32,286 bases of DNA from Gemmatimonadota bacterium. GTDB lineage: Bacteria > Gemmatimonadota > Gemmatimonadetes > Gemmatimonadales > Gemmatimonadaceae. The stretch covers positions 1 through 32,286 of the forward strand of contig JACQES010000250.1 in NCBI GenBank assembly GCA_016200495.1, given 5' to 3'. Shown piece by piece: positions 1 through 7,911 of the stretch. Under the pieces are notes generated by a model. The model did no database searches and was not told the DNA's origin. It saw only the letters and a program-made list of their open reading frames with translations. The translations under genes and the position numbers were made by a program. Position 1 is the first letter of the stretch; every line of letters begins with the position of its first letter.

Positions 1-120
1 CCCCGGCCCGTCGAAGTAGGCGACGGGCATTCCGTGGTGCTCGCGCTCGAGCGCGGGGAAGTGGGCGCGGATCCCCTCGGTCGTGAGGGCCGGACGGCGG
101 ACGACGGACGTGGCGGTCAT
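1..120 (-). CDS. Cysteine desulfurase-like aminotransferase class V, N-terminal part (continues beyond left edge)
   Basis: Only the first 40 codons are in the window. The ATG is read from 120 downward. The visible protein contains IRAHFPALER and then PVAYFDGPG, which is the usual opening of PLP-dependent cysteine desulfurase-like proteins (the VC1184-type branch of aminotransferase class V), where the FDGPGG segment precedes the cofactor-binding core. The PLP lysine and the rest of the fold lie outside, so activity cannot be judged. The start is 10 nt downstream of the stop of the dehydrogenase at 131-1018 on the same strand, so the two are probably co-transcribed with this gene second. I am fairly sure of the family and unsure whether it is a true desulfurase, because this branch is often annotated only by similarity. 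Confidence 0.7.
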   Translation of the reverse strand, partial: MTATSVVRRPALTTEGIRAHFPALEREHHGMPVAYFDGPG

Positions 121-130
121 GGGTCGGTTC

Positions 131-1018
131 TCAGGAGATCTCGGTGGCGGCCCAGCGCTCGACGCACTTCACCGCCTCGACGTGGTCGGCCTCCTCGCCC
201 AGCAGCGTGTGCGCGGTGCGGAAGAGTTCGGCCGTGAGCTGCAGCAGCGGCGAACTCGTGGCCGTCTCGCGGGCGACCTGCGCCGCGATGCCGACGTCCT
301 TGTCGAGCAGCGCGAGGCGGAAGGTGCGCGGGAAGGCACGCGTGAGCACGCGCTGCGGGAAGAGGTTCATGCTCGCGTTGGAGCGCCCGCTCGAGGCGTT
401 GATCACGTCGAGCGCCAGCGCGGGGTCCACCCCCGCCTTCTTGAGCGCCGCGAGCCCCTCGGCCGCGCTCCAGAGGTGCACCGCCAGCAGCGCGTTGTTC
501 ACGCTCTTGAGCGCGTGGCCCGCGCCCACCGGGCCGCAGTGCACCAGCTTCTCGCCGAAGGCGTCGAGCACGTCGCGCACGCGCGCGAAGGTGCCGGCGT
601 CGCCCCCGACCATCACCGTGAGCGTCGCCGACTCGGCGCCCGACGTGCCGCCGCTCACCGGCGCGTCGAGGAAATGCACGCCGCGCCCCGCGAGCACCGT
701 CGCGAGCCGCTTCGATGTCGCCGGATCGCCCGACGTGCAGTCGACGAGCACCGCGTTGGTCGCGAGCGCATCGAGCAGGCCGTCGGCCGCCGTGACCACC
801 TGCTCGACCTCGCGCGAGCTCGGCAGGCAGGTGATCACCACCTCGGCGTCGCGCGCGGCGTCGGCCGGGGTGGCGGCCACGCGACATCCGTGCGCTCGGG
901 AAAAAGCGTCCGCCTTTTCGGCGGTTCTGTTCCAGACGGTCAGCTGGAACGGCGGCTTGGCGAGGTGTCGGGCCATCGGGGTGCCAATGGCCCCGAGCCC
1001 CAGGAAGGCGACGCGCAT
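131..1018 (-). CDS. NAD(P)-dependent beta-hydroxyacid dehydrogenase (3-hydroxyisobutyrate dehydrogenase family)
   Basis: A 295-residue protein, the normal length for this family of cytosolic dehydrogenases that oxidise beta-hydroxyacids or reduce the corresponding semialdehydes. The N-terminus has the Rossmann motif FLGLGAIGTPMARHL. The substrate-binding motif DAPVSGG follows mid-protein, and the catalytic-lysine segment GHALKSVNNALL comes after it, so all hallmark residues are present. The frame stays open upstream to a TTG at 1087, but ATG at 1018 begins directly with the first beta strand (MRVAFLGLG) and is preferred. There is no Shine-Dalgarno before it; AGCTTT sits 5 nt upstream instead. 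The gene leads a likely two-gene unit with the desulfurase-like gene. Substrate is not decidable: hydroxyisobutyrate, tartronate semialdehyde and related acids share these motifs. Confidence 0.9.
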   Translation of the reverse strand: MRVAFLGLGAIGTPMARHLAKPPFQLTVWNRTAEKADAFSRAHGCRVAATPADAARDAEVVITCLPSSREVEQVVTAADGLLDALATNAVLVDCTSGDPATSKRLATVLAGRGVHFLDAPVSGGTSGAESATLTVMVGGDAGTFARVRDVLDAFGEKLVHCGPVGAGHALKSVNNALLAVHLWSAAEGLAALKKAGVDPALALDVINASSGRSNASMNLFPQRVLTRAFPRTFRLALLDKDVGIAAQVARETATSSPLLQLTAELFRTAHTLLGEEADHVEAVKCVERWAATEIS

Positions 1019-1174
1019 CGGGGAAAGCTGACCGCCGCCCGCGGGCGGGTCAACGCTCGGCAACCCCGGAAGTCGTGATGCGGCCAAGGCTTGCGCGCAC
1101 CCGGTCCCGGCCGGAAACTGCCGGGGAACACCCGTCGTTCAACACGGGACGAAACTCCGGCATGCCTTGTGCGA

Positions 1175-1180
1175 TACTAT
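1175..1180 (+). promoter_or_regulatory. Possible -10 element (TACTAT) for the small gene at 1249
   Basis: TACTAT is the only AT-rich stretch in the 230-nt divergent gap and lies about 70 nt before the next start codon. No convincing -35 hexamer is found 16-18 nt upstream, so this is a weak call made from position and composition alone. Confidence 0.3.
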
Positions 1181-1248
1181 AGGGAGAGTCGTGCCCGATT
1201 GACGCCACGCCGGTGTCGGTCGTCCATGGAGGCAAGGAGGCCCCCACG

Positions 1249-1455
1249 ATGCGCTCGAAGCGCCACGTTGCAGTGCTCAAGCAGGACGAACTGCTGCTTC
1301 CCGACCACGACACGGCCGCGGCCCTGATGGGCACGCTGCTGGTCGAGGGCTGGGAGGATCACTACACCGTGTACTACGGGGTGCTGCCCGGCTTCGACCT
1401 GGACGACGTCGAGCAGGCGGTGGACCAGCGGCCGGCGTCGATCTCGGCCGAGTAG
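1249..1455 (+). CDS. Small protein of unknown function (68 aa)
   Basis: I do not recognise the family. The start is well fixed: ATG at 1249 follows AAGGAGG (1234-1240) at 8 nt spacing, one of the best ribosome binding sites in the window. A GTG at 1213 in the same frame is less likely. The protein starts basic (MRSKRHVAV), has an aromatic stretch HYTVYYGVLPGF, and ends acidic (DLDDVEQAVDQRP). It has no signal peptide, membrane segment or cysteines, so it should be a soluble cytosolic protein. It stands alone: the dehydrogenase operon is divergent upstream and the DUF5916 gene converges from downstream, with a strong hairpin between. The good SD and codon usage like its neighbours argue that it is a real gene. 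Confidence 0.7.
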   Translation: MRSKRHVAVLKQDELLLPDHDTAAALMGTLLVEGWEDHYTVYYGVLPGFDLDDVEQAVDQRPASISAE

Positions 1456-1484
1456 CGCTCCGCGCGCGCGGTGAAAGACGAAGC

Positions 1485-1511
1485 GGGACCGGTGCCCAGG
1501 GCGCCGGTCCC
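1485..1511. terminator. Bidirectional hairpin terminator candidate between convergent genes
   Basis: A 12-bp stem, 1485-1496 paired with 1500-1511 (eleven Watson-Crick pairs and one T-G wobble), with a 3-nt CAG loop. It lies between the stops of the 68-aa gene (+) and the DUF5916 gene (-). There is no T-tract on either side, so it is either a non-canonical intrinsic terminator or an mRNA 3'-end stabiliser. Confidence 0.6.
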
Positions 1512-1540
1512 GCGTGTCGTTCGTGGCCGCGCGTTCGCGC

Positions 1541-4192
1541 CTACAGCGAGAACCAGTAGCTCGCCTTCACCAGGAAGGTGTTGGCCGGCTGCGTGCCGAA
1601 CAGGTTGGTGACGTCGTTGCGCGCGTTGAACACGCCGAGGTCGCGGTCGTACTGCTCGCGCCCCTGCGTCCACACGAAGAAGAGCGTCGAGCCCGGCCGG
1701 TACTCCCAGCGCAGCACCGTGTTCGACCGGAACTGCTTGTAGTTGAAGTCGCCGAGGGCGTCGCCGACGGGCGCGTAGGGCTTGAAGCGCGCGTCGTACG
1801 ACGCGTTGCGCGGGTCATTGAGCTCCTTCCAGTTGGTGTAGTGTCCCGTCGTGATGAACGGCTGCGCGTACACCTGGAGCGTCAGCGTCGGCGTCATCGT
1901 CACGTCGAAGCGCGCCGTGAGGCTCGCCGTGCGCTGCTCGAGCCGCGCGAAGGTGTAGTGCGTCGTGTCCACCCCCACCACGCCGTAGTTGCCGTACCAC
2001 TGCGCGTCCGACGCGTTGCGGCTGAAGCCGGCGCTCAGGCTCCCCTGCATCCGGCTCGTGGCGCGGAAGGTCATGCCGGGGTTGATGGAGACGCCGTGCG
2101 TGTGCCCCTCGTCGCCCTGCCACCAGTCCACCTCGATGTTGGGCACGATCGGCTTCCGGTCGTCGCCGTTGAACCCGATCCACGCGCTGCCCTGCCCCGA
2201 GCGCCGGATGGCCGGGCCGCCCCGCGCCTGCCGGTCGTCGTAGCTGTCGAAGACGTTGTTGATGTTGACGCCCGAGAACACCCCCCAGTAGTTCGACAGC
2301 TGCATGAAGGAGTTGATGTTGCCGCCGCCCCCCGTGCCCATGCCGCCCGTGTTCCACTGGCGGTAGCCGTTGAAGTTGAGGAACCAGCGGCGATAGAGCG
2401 CCGTCGGGGTCTGGAACTGGAAGGCGAACCAGCCATAGAGGCCCTGCTGGTCCACGCGGGGCAGGAACCCCGCGTCGTTGATCTCGAAGCCGGGCGAGAG
2501 GCGCTGGTAGCCGAGCTCGAAGCGCGTGATTCCGCCGCCGATCTTGCGGAGCGACGCGCTCGCGCCGTACCCGTCGAGCGAGGTGCGCGTGGTGTCGAAG
2601 CCGAGCCCGCCGTCGGGCCGGTTGTAGCCGTGCGTGCTGTTGGCCTGCAGCAGCGCAATCGCCGCCGGCGAGCCCAGCGCGCTCGAGCCCACGAGCCAGC
2701 CGCTCACCTCGTAATTGTTGCCGAAGAACCGGTGCCGCGCGTCCACCCCCGCGGTGTACGCCGCGCGCCGCAGGTAGGGCGCGGTGTTCGCGTCGAGCGT
2801 GCGGTTGGTCGCGGTGAGCATGAGCCCCACCCCCGACGACCCGCCGTTCAGGTCCTGCATGAGCCGCGTCACGAAGTAGTTGGCCCCGGGCTCGATGCTC
2901 TGCCCGCCCGGCGCCTTCACGTCCTCGGTCACGGCGTCGAGCACGCCGATCGAGAGCCCGCTCGGCAGGCGTCCCGTGAGCTTGGCCGCCGCGCGGATCG
3001 GGGTGAACTGCGGCGACGTCGCGTCGCCGTACGTGCCGGCCAGCTGCGGCGAGCGCCCGATGCGCCGCGAGTACAGCAGGCCGCTGCACGCCCCGTTGTC
3101 GCAGTTGATCGCGAACGAGTTGAAGATGCCCGCGCCCTCGGTGAAGAACGGACGCCGCTCCTGGAAGTAGAGCTCGAAGGCCGAGAGGTTGAGCGCGGCA
3201 GGGTCGGCCTCGACCTGCCCGAAGTCGGGGTTGATCGTCGCGTCGAGCGTCAGGTTGCTCGAGAGCCCCAGCTTGACGTCGGCCCCCCACGTCTGCGTCG
3301 ACACCCGGTCGAAGCGCGTGCCCGCCGCCAGGTCGCGCTCCTGCTGGAAGTCCTTGGTCACGCTGTAGGGCACGATCTCGAGCCGGCGCGGCGTCGCGAC
3401 CCCCGCGATCCCCGTCACCTCGCCGAACTGGGACGTGAGCCCCGACTTGCTGCGGCGGTACGGCGGCCACGACTGGCGCTCCTGCGTACGGGCGATGTCG
3501 CGCCAGATCATGAGCCCGAACGTGTTCGACGCCTTGTTCGAGAAGCGCAGCTGGCTGAGCGGCACCTTGAACTCCGCCACCCACCCCTCGCGGTCCACCT
3601 TGGTGGCGACCTCCCAGATGCCGTCCCACGACTCGTCCTCGTCGCCGTCGTTGTAGATCGCGTAGTCGCGCTTGACCCCCACCGGGTTGACGGCGAGTTC
3701 CACCACGCTCCGCCGGTCGTGGTAGGCGTCGATCATGATCTTGATCCACTCCGAGGCCGTGCGCACGTCGCGGCGCGACAGGAGCGCCACGATCGAGTCG
3801 GGGTGCGGGTCGTAGGCGCGCACGAGCACGTAGAGGTTCTTCTCGTCGTAGGCCACCTTGGCCGTCGTGCGCATGGACGGGTCGCCGTCCTCCTTCGGGT
3901 CGAACACGCGGAAGCCGTCGATCAGCTGCGCGTTTTCCCAGATGGGCGCGGTCTCGTCAGCGGAGATGCGGTGCGGAACGGGGGCGCGCACGGCGATGGC
4001 GCTGGTGTCGCGCGAGGTCACGACGGGATAAGGCACCGCAACCCGCACCGCGCCGGCGCGCACCCCCGCCGTTTCCGCCACGATCGGCGCCACGGGCATC
4101 GCGCGCCGCCCGGCGCGTGCGAGCGCGAGATCCTGGGCGACGGCGGGCGAGGCAAACGCGAGAAGCGGGAGCGCGAGGAGCGAGCGGCGCAT
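1541..4192 (-). CDS. Secreted CBM9-like / DUF5916 outer-membrane beta-barrel protein
   Basis: An 883-residue protein with signal peptide MRRSLLALPLLAFASPAVAQ, which sets the start at 4192. After a linker comes a carbohydrate-binding family 9-like sandwich (about residues 65-250; for example KVAYDEKNLYVLVRAYD, then the SEWIKIMIDAYHDRR region). The rest is a long run of alternating beta strands rich in Gly, Asn, Tyr and Trp, typical of DUF5916. It ends in ASYWFSL with a terminal hydrophobic residue and aromatic alternation, as in outer-membrane barrels inserted by BamA. Ligand and transport role are unknown for the family; surface glycan or peptide handling is often suggested only from the CBM9 part. 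No SusC/TonB receptor lies beside it. The promoter must lie in the 218-nt gap shared with mgtE. Confidence 0.85.
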   Translation of the reverse strand: MRRSLLALPLLAFASPAVAQDLALARAGRRAMPVAPIVAETAGVRAGAVRVAVPYPVVTSRDTSAIAVRAPVPHRISADETAPIWENAQLIDGFRVFDPKEDGDPSMRTTAKVAYDEKNLYVLVRAYDPHPDSIVALLSRRDVRTASEWIKIMIDAYHDRRSVVELAVNPVGVKRDYAIYNDGDEDESWDGIWEVATKVDREGWVAEFKVPLSQLRFSNKASNTFGLMIWRDIARTQERQSWPPYRRSKSGLTSQFGEVTGIAGVATPRRLEIVPYSVTKDFQQERDLAAGTRFDRVSTQTWGADVKLGLSSNLTLDATINPDFGQVEADPAALNLSAFELYFQERRPFFTEGAGIFNSFAINCDNGACSGLLYSRRIGRSPQLAGTYGDATSPQFTPIRAAAKLTGRLPSGLSIGVLDAVTEDVKAPGGQSIEPGANYFVTRLMQDLNGGSSGVGLMLTATNRTLDANTAPYLRRAAYTAGVDARHRFFGNNYEVSGWLVGSSALGSPAAIALLQANSTHGYNRPDGGLGFDTTRTSLDGYGASASLRKIGGGITRFELGYQRLSPGFEINDAGFLPRVDQQGLYGWFAFQFQTPTALYRRWFLNFNGYRQWNTGGMGTGGGGNINSFMQLSNYWGVFSGVNINNVFDSYDDRQARGGPAIRRSGQGSAWIGFNGDDRKPIVPNIEVDWWQGDEGHTHGVSINPGMTFRATSRMQGSLSAGFSRNASDAQWYGNYGVVGVDTTHYTFARLEQRTASLTARFDVTMTPTLTLQVYAQPFITTGHYTNWKELNDPRNASYDARFKPYAPVGDALGDFNYKQFRSNTVLRWEYRPGSTLFFVWTQGREQYDRDLGVFNARNDVTNLFGTQPANTFLVKASYWFSL

Positions 4193-4294
4193 GCGGAGCG
4201 ATCCGGAGACGGCGAGGTGGGGCCTCGCGAGGCGGTCAGATCGCGTCGTGGTCGTGCGCGATCCCCATGGTCCTACGCGCCGTCTGACAGCGAG

Positions 4295-4314
4295 TTTCGC
4301 GAAAGGGTTTCGCG
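4295..4314. promoter_or_regulatory. Palindrome TTTCGCGAAA plus partial second copy in a divergent promoter gap
   Basis: The perfect 10-bp palindrome TTTCGCGAAA (4295-4304) is followed by a direct repeat of its left half, TTTCGCG (4308-4314). It lies midway between the divergent starts of the DUF5916 gene (4192) and mgtE (4411), where a regulator could act on both. No regulator is identified. Confidence 0.3.
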
Positions 4315-4343
4315 CCGGGTGCTGTTGCCTTCTGACACTCGGG

Positions 4344-4349
4344 GATAAT
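4344..4349 (+). promoter_or_regulatory. Possible -10 element (GATAAT) for mgtE
   Basis: GATAAT lies about 60 nt before the mgtE start and is nearly a consensus -10. The closest -35-like hexamer, TTGCCT (4325-4330), is only 13 nt away, which is too short for a standard sigma70 promoter, so only the -10 is proposed. Confidence 0.35.
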
Positions 4350-4410
4350 TTGCGGCCTCGCACCAGCGCCCCGGGCGTTCGCGCCCACTCCTTCACGTCC
4401 CGAGGCCGCC

Positions 4411-5865
4411 ATGGCACGCCACCGCGATGAGCGCCCGCTCGGCGCCCTGCTCGCTCCGGACATCCTGACGCTCCTCGACGAGTCGCCGGTCGACGTCGCC
4501 GTGGAGACCGAGGAGCTGCATCCGGCCGACCTCGCCGACGTCGCCGAGGCGCTGCCGCGCGACAAGGTGCGCGCCCTCCTCGACGCGCTGGGACCGGAGC
4601 GCGCGGCGAGCGTGGTCGCCTACCTCGACGAGGACTTCCGCAACGAGGTCCTCGAGGGGATGACCCCGGAGGACGCGGCCGAGATCGTCACGGAGCTCTC
4701 GCCCGACGATCGCGCCGACGTCCTCGAGGAACTCGACGAGGAGACCAAGGACGAGATCCTCGAGGAGCTGCCGGTCGAGAAGCGGCGCGCCACGCAGGCG
4801 CTGCTCGCCTTCGACCCCGACTCGGCGGGCGGCCTCATGACGACAGAGTTCGTCTCGGTCAACGAGCGCCTCACCGCCGAGGAGGCACTGACCGAGGTGC
4901 GCACGATCGCGCGCGGCGGCCGGAAGGAGATGCTCTACGCCGTGTACGTCGTGGACGACGACATGCACATCCGCGGCGTGCTCTCCCTCAAGGAGCTCCT
5001 CGCCGCCCCCGAGGGGGCCAAGCTCGCCGACATCATGTGGACCGAGGTGCGCCACGTGCACACCTCGAGCGACCGGGAGGAGGTGGCTCGCCTGACCACC
5101 GAGTACGACCTCGTGGCCGTGCCGGTGGTGGACGACAAGCACGAGAAGCTGGTCGGCGTCGTGACCGTCGACGACGTCATCGACGCGATCCAGGAGGAGC
5201 AGACCGAGGACGTGCAGAAGCTGGGCGGCATGGAGGCCCTCGACGAGCCGTACATGCAGATCTCGATCGGCGGCATGCTCAAGAAGCGCGCCGGCTGGCT
5301 CTCGATCCTCATGGTGAGCGAGATGTTTACCACGAGCGCGCTCCAGCACTTCGACGGCGAGCTGCAGAAGCTCCCGGTGCTGATGCTCTTCGTGCCGCTC
5401 GTCATGTCGGGGGGCGGCAACTCGGGGTCGCAGGCCACGTCGCTCGTCACGCGCGCGATGGCGCTCAAGGAAGTCGAGATCAAGGACTGGTGGCGCGTGG
5501 CGCTGCGCGAGCTGCCGAGCGGGATCGTGCTCGGCTCGCTCCTCGGCTTCATCGGCGTGATCCGCATCCTCGCGTGGCAGTACATGTTCGCGTCGGGGGT
5601 CACGATGTTCGGCGACCGGATCGGCTACGACTACTCGGTGGGCGGCGTGCCGTACCAGCTGGTCGCGGTCAACGTCTTCTTCTCGATGATCGGGATCGTG
5701 ACCTTCGGGTCACTCGCGGGCTCGATGCTGCCGTTCGCCCTCAGGCGCATGGGTTTCGACCCGGCGAGCGCGAGCGCGCCGTTCGTGGCCACGCTCGTGG
5801 ACGTCACCGGCCTCATCATCTACTTCACGGTCGCCCTGGTGGTGCTCGGGAAGTACATGGGATGA
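4411..5865 (+). CDS. mgtE: Magnesium transporter MgtE
   Basis: A 484-residue inner-membrane Mg2+ channel with full MgtE architecture. An acidic helical N domain covers about residues 20-130 and contains the repeated EE/DD-rich helices. Two CBS domains run from about 137 to 265 (PDSAGGLMTTEFVSV; VAVPVVDDKHEKLVGVV). A connecting helix leads to five membrane segments at about 290-484. The pore signature GGGNSGSQATSL is at 334-345, and the conserved Asp of the last helix (D464 in ATLVDVTG) is present. In the family, Mg2+ bound between N and CBS domains closes the pore, so this protein senses cytosolic Mg2+ itself. The ATG at 4411 starts the family-typical N-terminus. The EamA gene begins 25 nt after its stop, so they probably share a transcript. 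No M-box riboswitch was recognised upstream. Confidence 0.95.
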   Translation: MARHRDERPLGALLAPDILTLLDESPVDVAVETEELHPADLADVAEALPRDKVRALLDALGPERAASVVAYLDEDFRNEVLEGMTPEDAAEIVTELSPDDRADVLEELDEETKDEILEELPVEKRRATQALLAFDPDSAGGLMTTEFVSVNERLTAEEALTEVRTIARGGRKEMLYAVYVVDDDMHIRGVLSLKELLAAPEGAKLADIMWTEVRHVHTSSDREEVARLTTEYDLVAVPVVDDKHEKLVGVVTVDDVIDAIQEEQTEDVQKLGGMEALDEPYMQISIGGMLKKRAGWLSILMVSEMFTTSALQHFDGELQKLPVLMLFVPLVMSGGGNSGSQATSLVTRAMALKEVEIKDWWRVALRELPSGIVLGSLLGFIGVIRILAWQYMFASGVTMFGDRIGYDYSVGGVPYQLVAVNVFFSMIGIVTFGSLAGSMLPFALRRMGFDPASASAPFVATLVDVTGLIIYFTVALVVLGKYMG

Positions 5866-5890
5866 CGAGGCGCACGCGCCGGGTGCGCCG

Positions 5891-6826
5891 ATGACCACCG
5901 GCGCGCCCGCGGCGCCCGGGGCCCTCCCCCGTGCGCGCTCGCCCCTCGCGGCCACCGCGCTCGTCGCCGTCGCGGCGTGCTGCTTCGGCTCGATCAGCAC
6001 GCTGACGCTCGTGGGACTCGGGACCGGCGTCGCGCTCCCCGCGCTCATCACGTGGCGCTACCTGATCGCCGCGCCGCTCCTCTTCCTGCTCGCCGGCCCG
6101 GCCGCGTTCCGGCAGGAGCGGGGGGTGACGGTGCGACTCCTGGTCCTGGGCGGCGGCGGCCAGGCCATCGTCACCGCGTTCACGCTGCTCGCGCTGCGCT
6201 GGGTGCCGGCCGCCACCGAGGCGTTCCTCTTCTACACCTTCCCGGCGTGGGTCGCGATCATCGCCGCCGTGCGCGGCACGGAGCGCCTCACGCGCGACCG
6301 GGTCATCGCGCTCGTGCTCTCGCTCGCGGGCATCGCCGTGATGGTGGGCGCCCCAGGCGCCGCGGCGCTCGACCCGATCGGCGTGAGCTTCGTGCTGGGC
6401 GCGGCGATCGTGTACGCGCTCTACATCCCGCTCATCGACGGGCTCCGGCGCCGCACCAACGCGAGCATCGCGTCGGCCTGGCTCTCGACGGGCGCGACGA
6501 TCGCGTTCGCCACGTGGGCTGTCGTCGACGGGTCGCTGCTCGCGCCGATGCCGGCCCGGGCGTGGGGCGTCGCGGTGACGCTCGCCGTGTTGAGCACGGT
6601 GATCGCGTTCTCGCTCCTCCTGCGCGGGCTCGCCACGCTGGGTCCCGTGCGCACCGCGATCGTCGCGACGGTCGAGCCGTTCTGGACCGTGGTGCTCGCC
6701 GCGTCGCTCCTCGGCCAGCCGGTGACGATCCAGACCGTGTCCGGCGGCGTGCTGATCGCGGGGGCCGTGCTGTTGCTGCAGCGCCAGCCCGAGATGGACG
6801 CGGAGGACGCGGCGGCGGGAGTCTAG
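5891..6826 (+). CDS. EamA/DMT-superfamily transporter
   Basis: A 311-residue, strongly hydrophobic protein with about ten predicted membrane helices made of two EamA repeats. The first starts near residue 15 (LAATALVAVAACCFGSIS), with the loop ATEAFLFYTFPAWVAIIA. The second starts near residue 150, with VRTAIVATVEPFWTVVLA near the end. The ATVEP segment matches the characteristic VEPVF motif of these inner-membrane metabolite and drug exporters. Substrate cannot be told. The ATG at 5891 follows mgtE by 25 nt. Its stop codon is shared as CTAG with the SURF1 gene on the other strand (6823-6826), so there is no room for a terminator between the two convergent genes. Confidence 0.85.
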   Translation: MTTGAPAAPGALPRARSPLAATALVAVAACCFGSISTLTLVGLGTGVALPALITWRYLIAAPLLFLLAGPAAFRQERGVTVRLLVLGGGGQAIVTAFTLLALRWVPAATEAFLFYTFPAWVAIIAAVRGTERLTRDRVIALVLSLAGIAVMVGAPGAAALDPIGVSFVLGAAIVYALYIPLIDGLRRRTNASIASAWLSTGATIAFATWAVVDGSLLAPMPARAWGVAVTLAVLSTVIAFSLLLRGLATLGPVRTAIVATVEPFWTVVLAASLLGQPVTIQTVSGGVLIAGAVLLLQRQPEMDAEDAAAGV

Positions 6827-7545
6827 GCGCGCGCCTTCCGCACGTCGCTCCGCACGAACGCGATCGTGCCGATCACCGAGATGAGCGCGAACGAGAACCA
6901 CTGGATCGCGTAGCTCTTGTGCGGGCCGTCGTCATCCACCGCGGGCTTCACGAACGCCACCGGCGCCGTCGAGTCGATCGCGGCCGCGGGGTCACGCAGC
7001 AGCATCACGTAGTAGGGCGCGATCGGGTACGGCAGCGACTTCGCGAGTTCGCCCAGGTCGAGGCGACGGATCGCGCGCGCCTTGCCGGGCTCGAGCACGG
7101 TGCCGGGATTCCCGATCGGGTACGTGTCCGCGAAGCCGGCCACGTTGGCCACCGCGCCCGAGCGCCAGCGCGCGAGGTCGGCGACGTCCTTGGCGTTGGG
7201 CGAGTACACCCAGCCGCGGACGACCAGGATCGCGGTGTCGCGGCCGGGCCGGCGAAGCGGCGTGACGAGGAAGACGCCGGGCGACCCGTTCCGGCTGCGC
7301 GCGGTGAGCTGCATCTCGTGCTCGGCGTCGTACACGCCGTCGAGCCGGACGCGGCGGTAGCGGACGAGCGCGGTGTCGGTCGGGAGTGCCTCCGGGCGCA
7401 CGACCCCCGAGTCGAGGCGCGAACGGAGCGTCGCGTTGAACGCCCGCCGCTCGCCCAGCCGGCTCAGCTGCCAGACGCCGAGGCGCACCATGCCGAGCGC
7501 GGCCAGCGTCGCGATGAGGATGAACCAGATGTGGCGCCGTTGCAT
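6823..7545 (-). CDS. SURF1-family cytochrome oxidase assembly protein
   Basis: A 240-residue protein with the SURF1 layout. One membrane helix lies at about residues 6-25, followed at once by RLGVWQLSRLGER, the family's GxWQLxRxxxK signature. A periplasmic domain follows with LVVRGWVYSP (the xxRGWVP motif), and a second helix lies near 215-235 after SYAIQWFSFAL (the YxxQWFxFA motif). SURF1 proteins help insert heme a into subunit I of aa3-type oxidases in the inner membrane. No oxidase subunit is nearby. The start is ATG at 7545, preceded by TACTTT six nt upstream and no Shine-Dalgarno; the frame stays open further upstream without any homology. Its neighbours, a convergent transporter and a divergent zinc-ribbon/SPFH pair, do not explain the function. 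Confidence 0.88.
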   Translation of the reverse strand: MQRRHIWFILIATLAALGMVRLGVWQLSRLGERRAFNATLRSRLDSGVVRPEALPTDTALVRYRRVRLDGVYDAEHEMQLTARSRNGSPGVFLVTPLRRPGRDTAILVVRGWVYSPNAKDVADLARWRSGAVANVAGFADTYPIGNPGTVLEPGKARAIRRLDLGELAKSLPYPIAPYYVMLLRDPAAAIDSTAPVAFVKPAVDDDGPHKSYAIQWFSFALISVIGTIAFVRSDVRKARA

Positions 7546-7644
7546 CAGTCGAAAGTAGCGGGACGGGGGCGGGGTTCGCCCGACGGCAAGGGGGGGTGTG
7601 CCGCTCCCGCGCCGCGCACGGGCCCCTACATTCCGGACATCCCC

Positions 7645-7911
7645 ATGTTTGGCATCGTCATTGAAGGCGCCCTCTTTCTCGCCGCGGTGGCGGGAGCGGG
7701 CGTCTTGGCATTCACGGCCCTCAAGCGGTACACGCCGCTCGGGGTGCGCCTGACGCAGGCCGAGAACCGCCGGCGCATCCTGCTCGAGGAAACCCTCGTC
7801 TGCCCCACGCACGGGCGGCATGAGGAGAAGGATCTCGTGCGCCTGCCGGGAGGCGACCTCCTCTGCCCGGAGTGCTACGCGGAGACGGTGAATGGAAAGC
7901 TCCTTCGGTAG
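7645..7911 (+). CDS. Small membrane-anchored zinc-ribbon-like protein
   Basis: An 88-residue protein with one N-terminal membrane helix (about residues 3-25, GIVIEGALFLAAVAGAGVLA). A basic stretch follows, then a small metal-binding module: CPTH at 53-56 and CPEC at 74-77, a CxxH...CxxC arrangement with a 17-residue spacer. I do not know the family. The CxxH/CxxC set would suit one Zn2+ held on the cytosolic face. The ATG at 7645 is close behind a TACATT stretch (7627-7632). The last 20 nt overlap the start of the SPFH gene (7892), which argues for translational coupling and a joint function at the membrane. A longer frame continues upstream but only as an antisense shadow of SURF1. Confidence 0.75.
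   Translation: MFGIVIEGALFLAAVAGAGVLAFTALKRYTPLGVRLTQAENRRRILLEETLVCPTHGRHEEKDLVRLPGGDLLCPECYAETVNGKLLR

Noticed and set aside
1087-1087. Upstream TTG start for the dehydrogenase
   Set aside because: The extra 23 residues are Pro/Gly-rich and not part of the family; ATG 1018 starts exactly at the first Rossmann strand.
4193-4410. Mg2+-sensing riboswitch (M-box) before mgtE, or a regulated leader before mgtA
   Set aside because: I could not recognise the conserved M-box stems in 218 nt before mgtE or in the gap before 25457. A covariance search would settle it.
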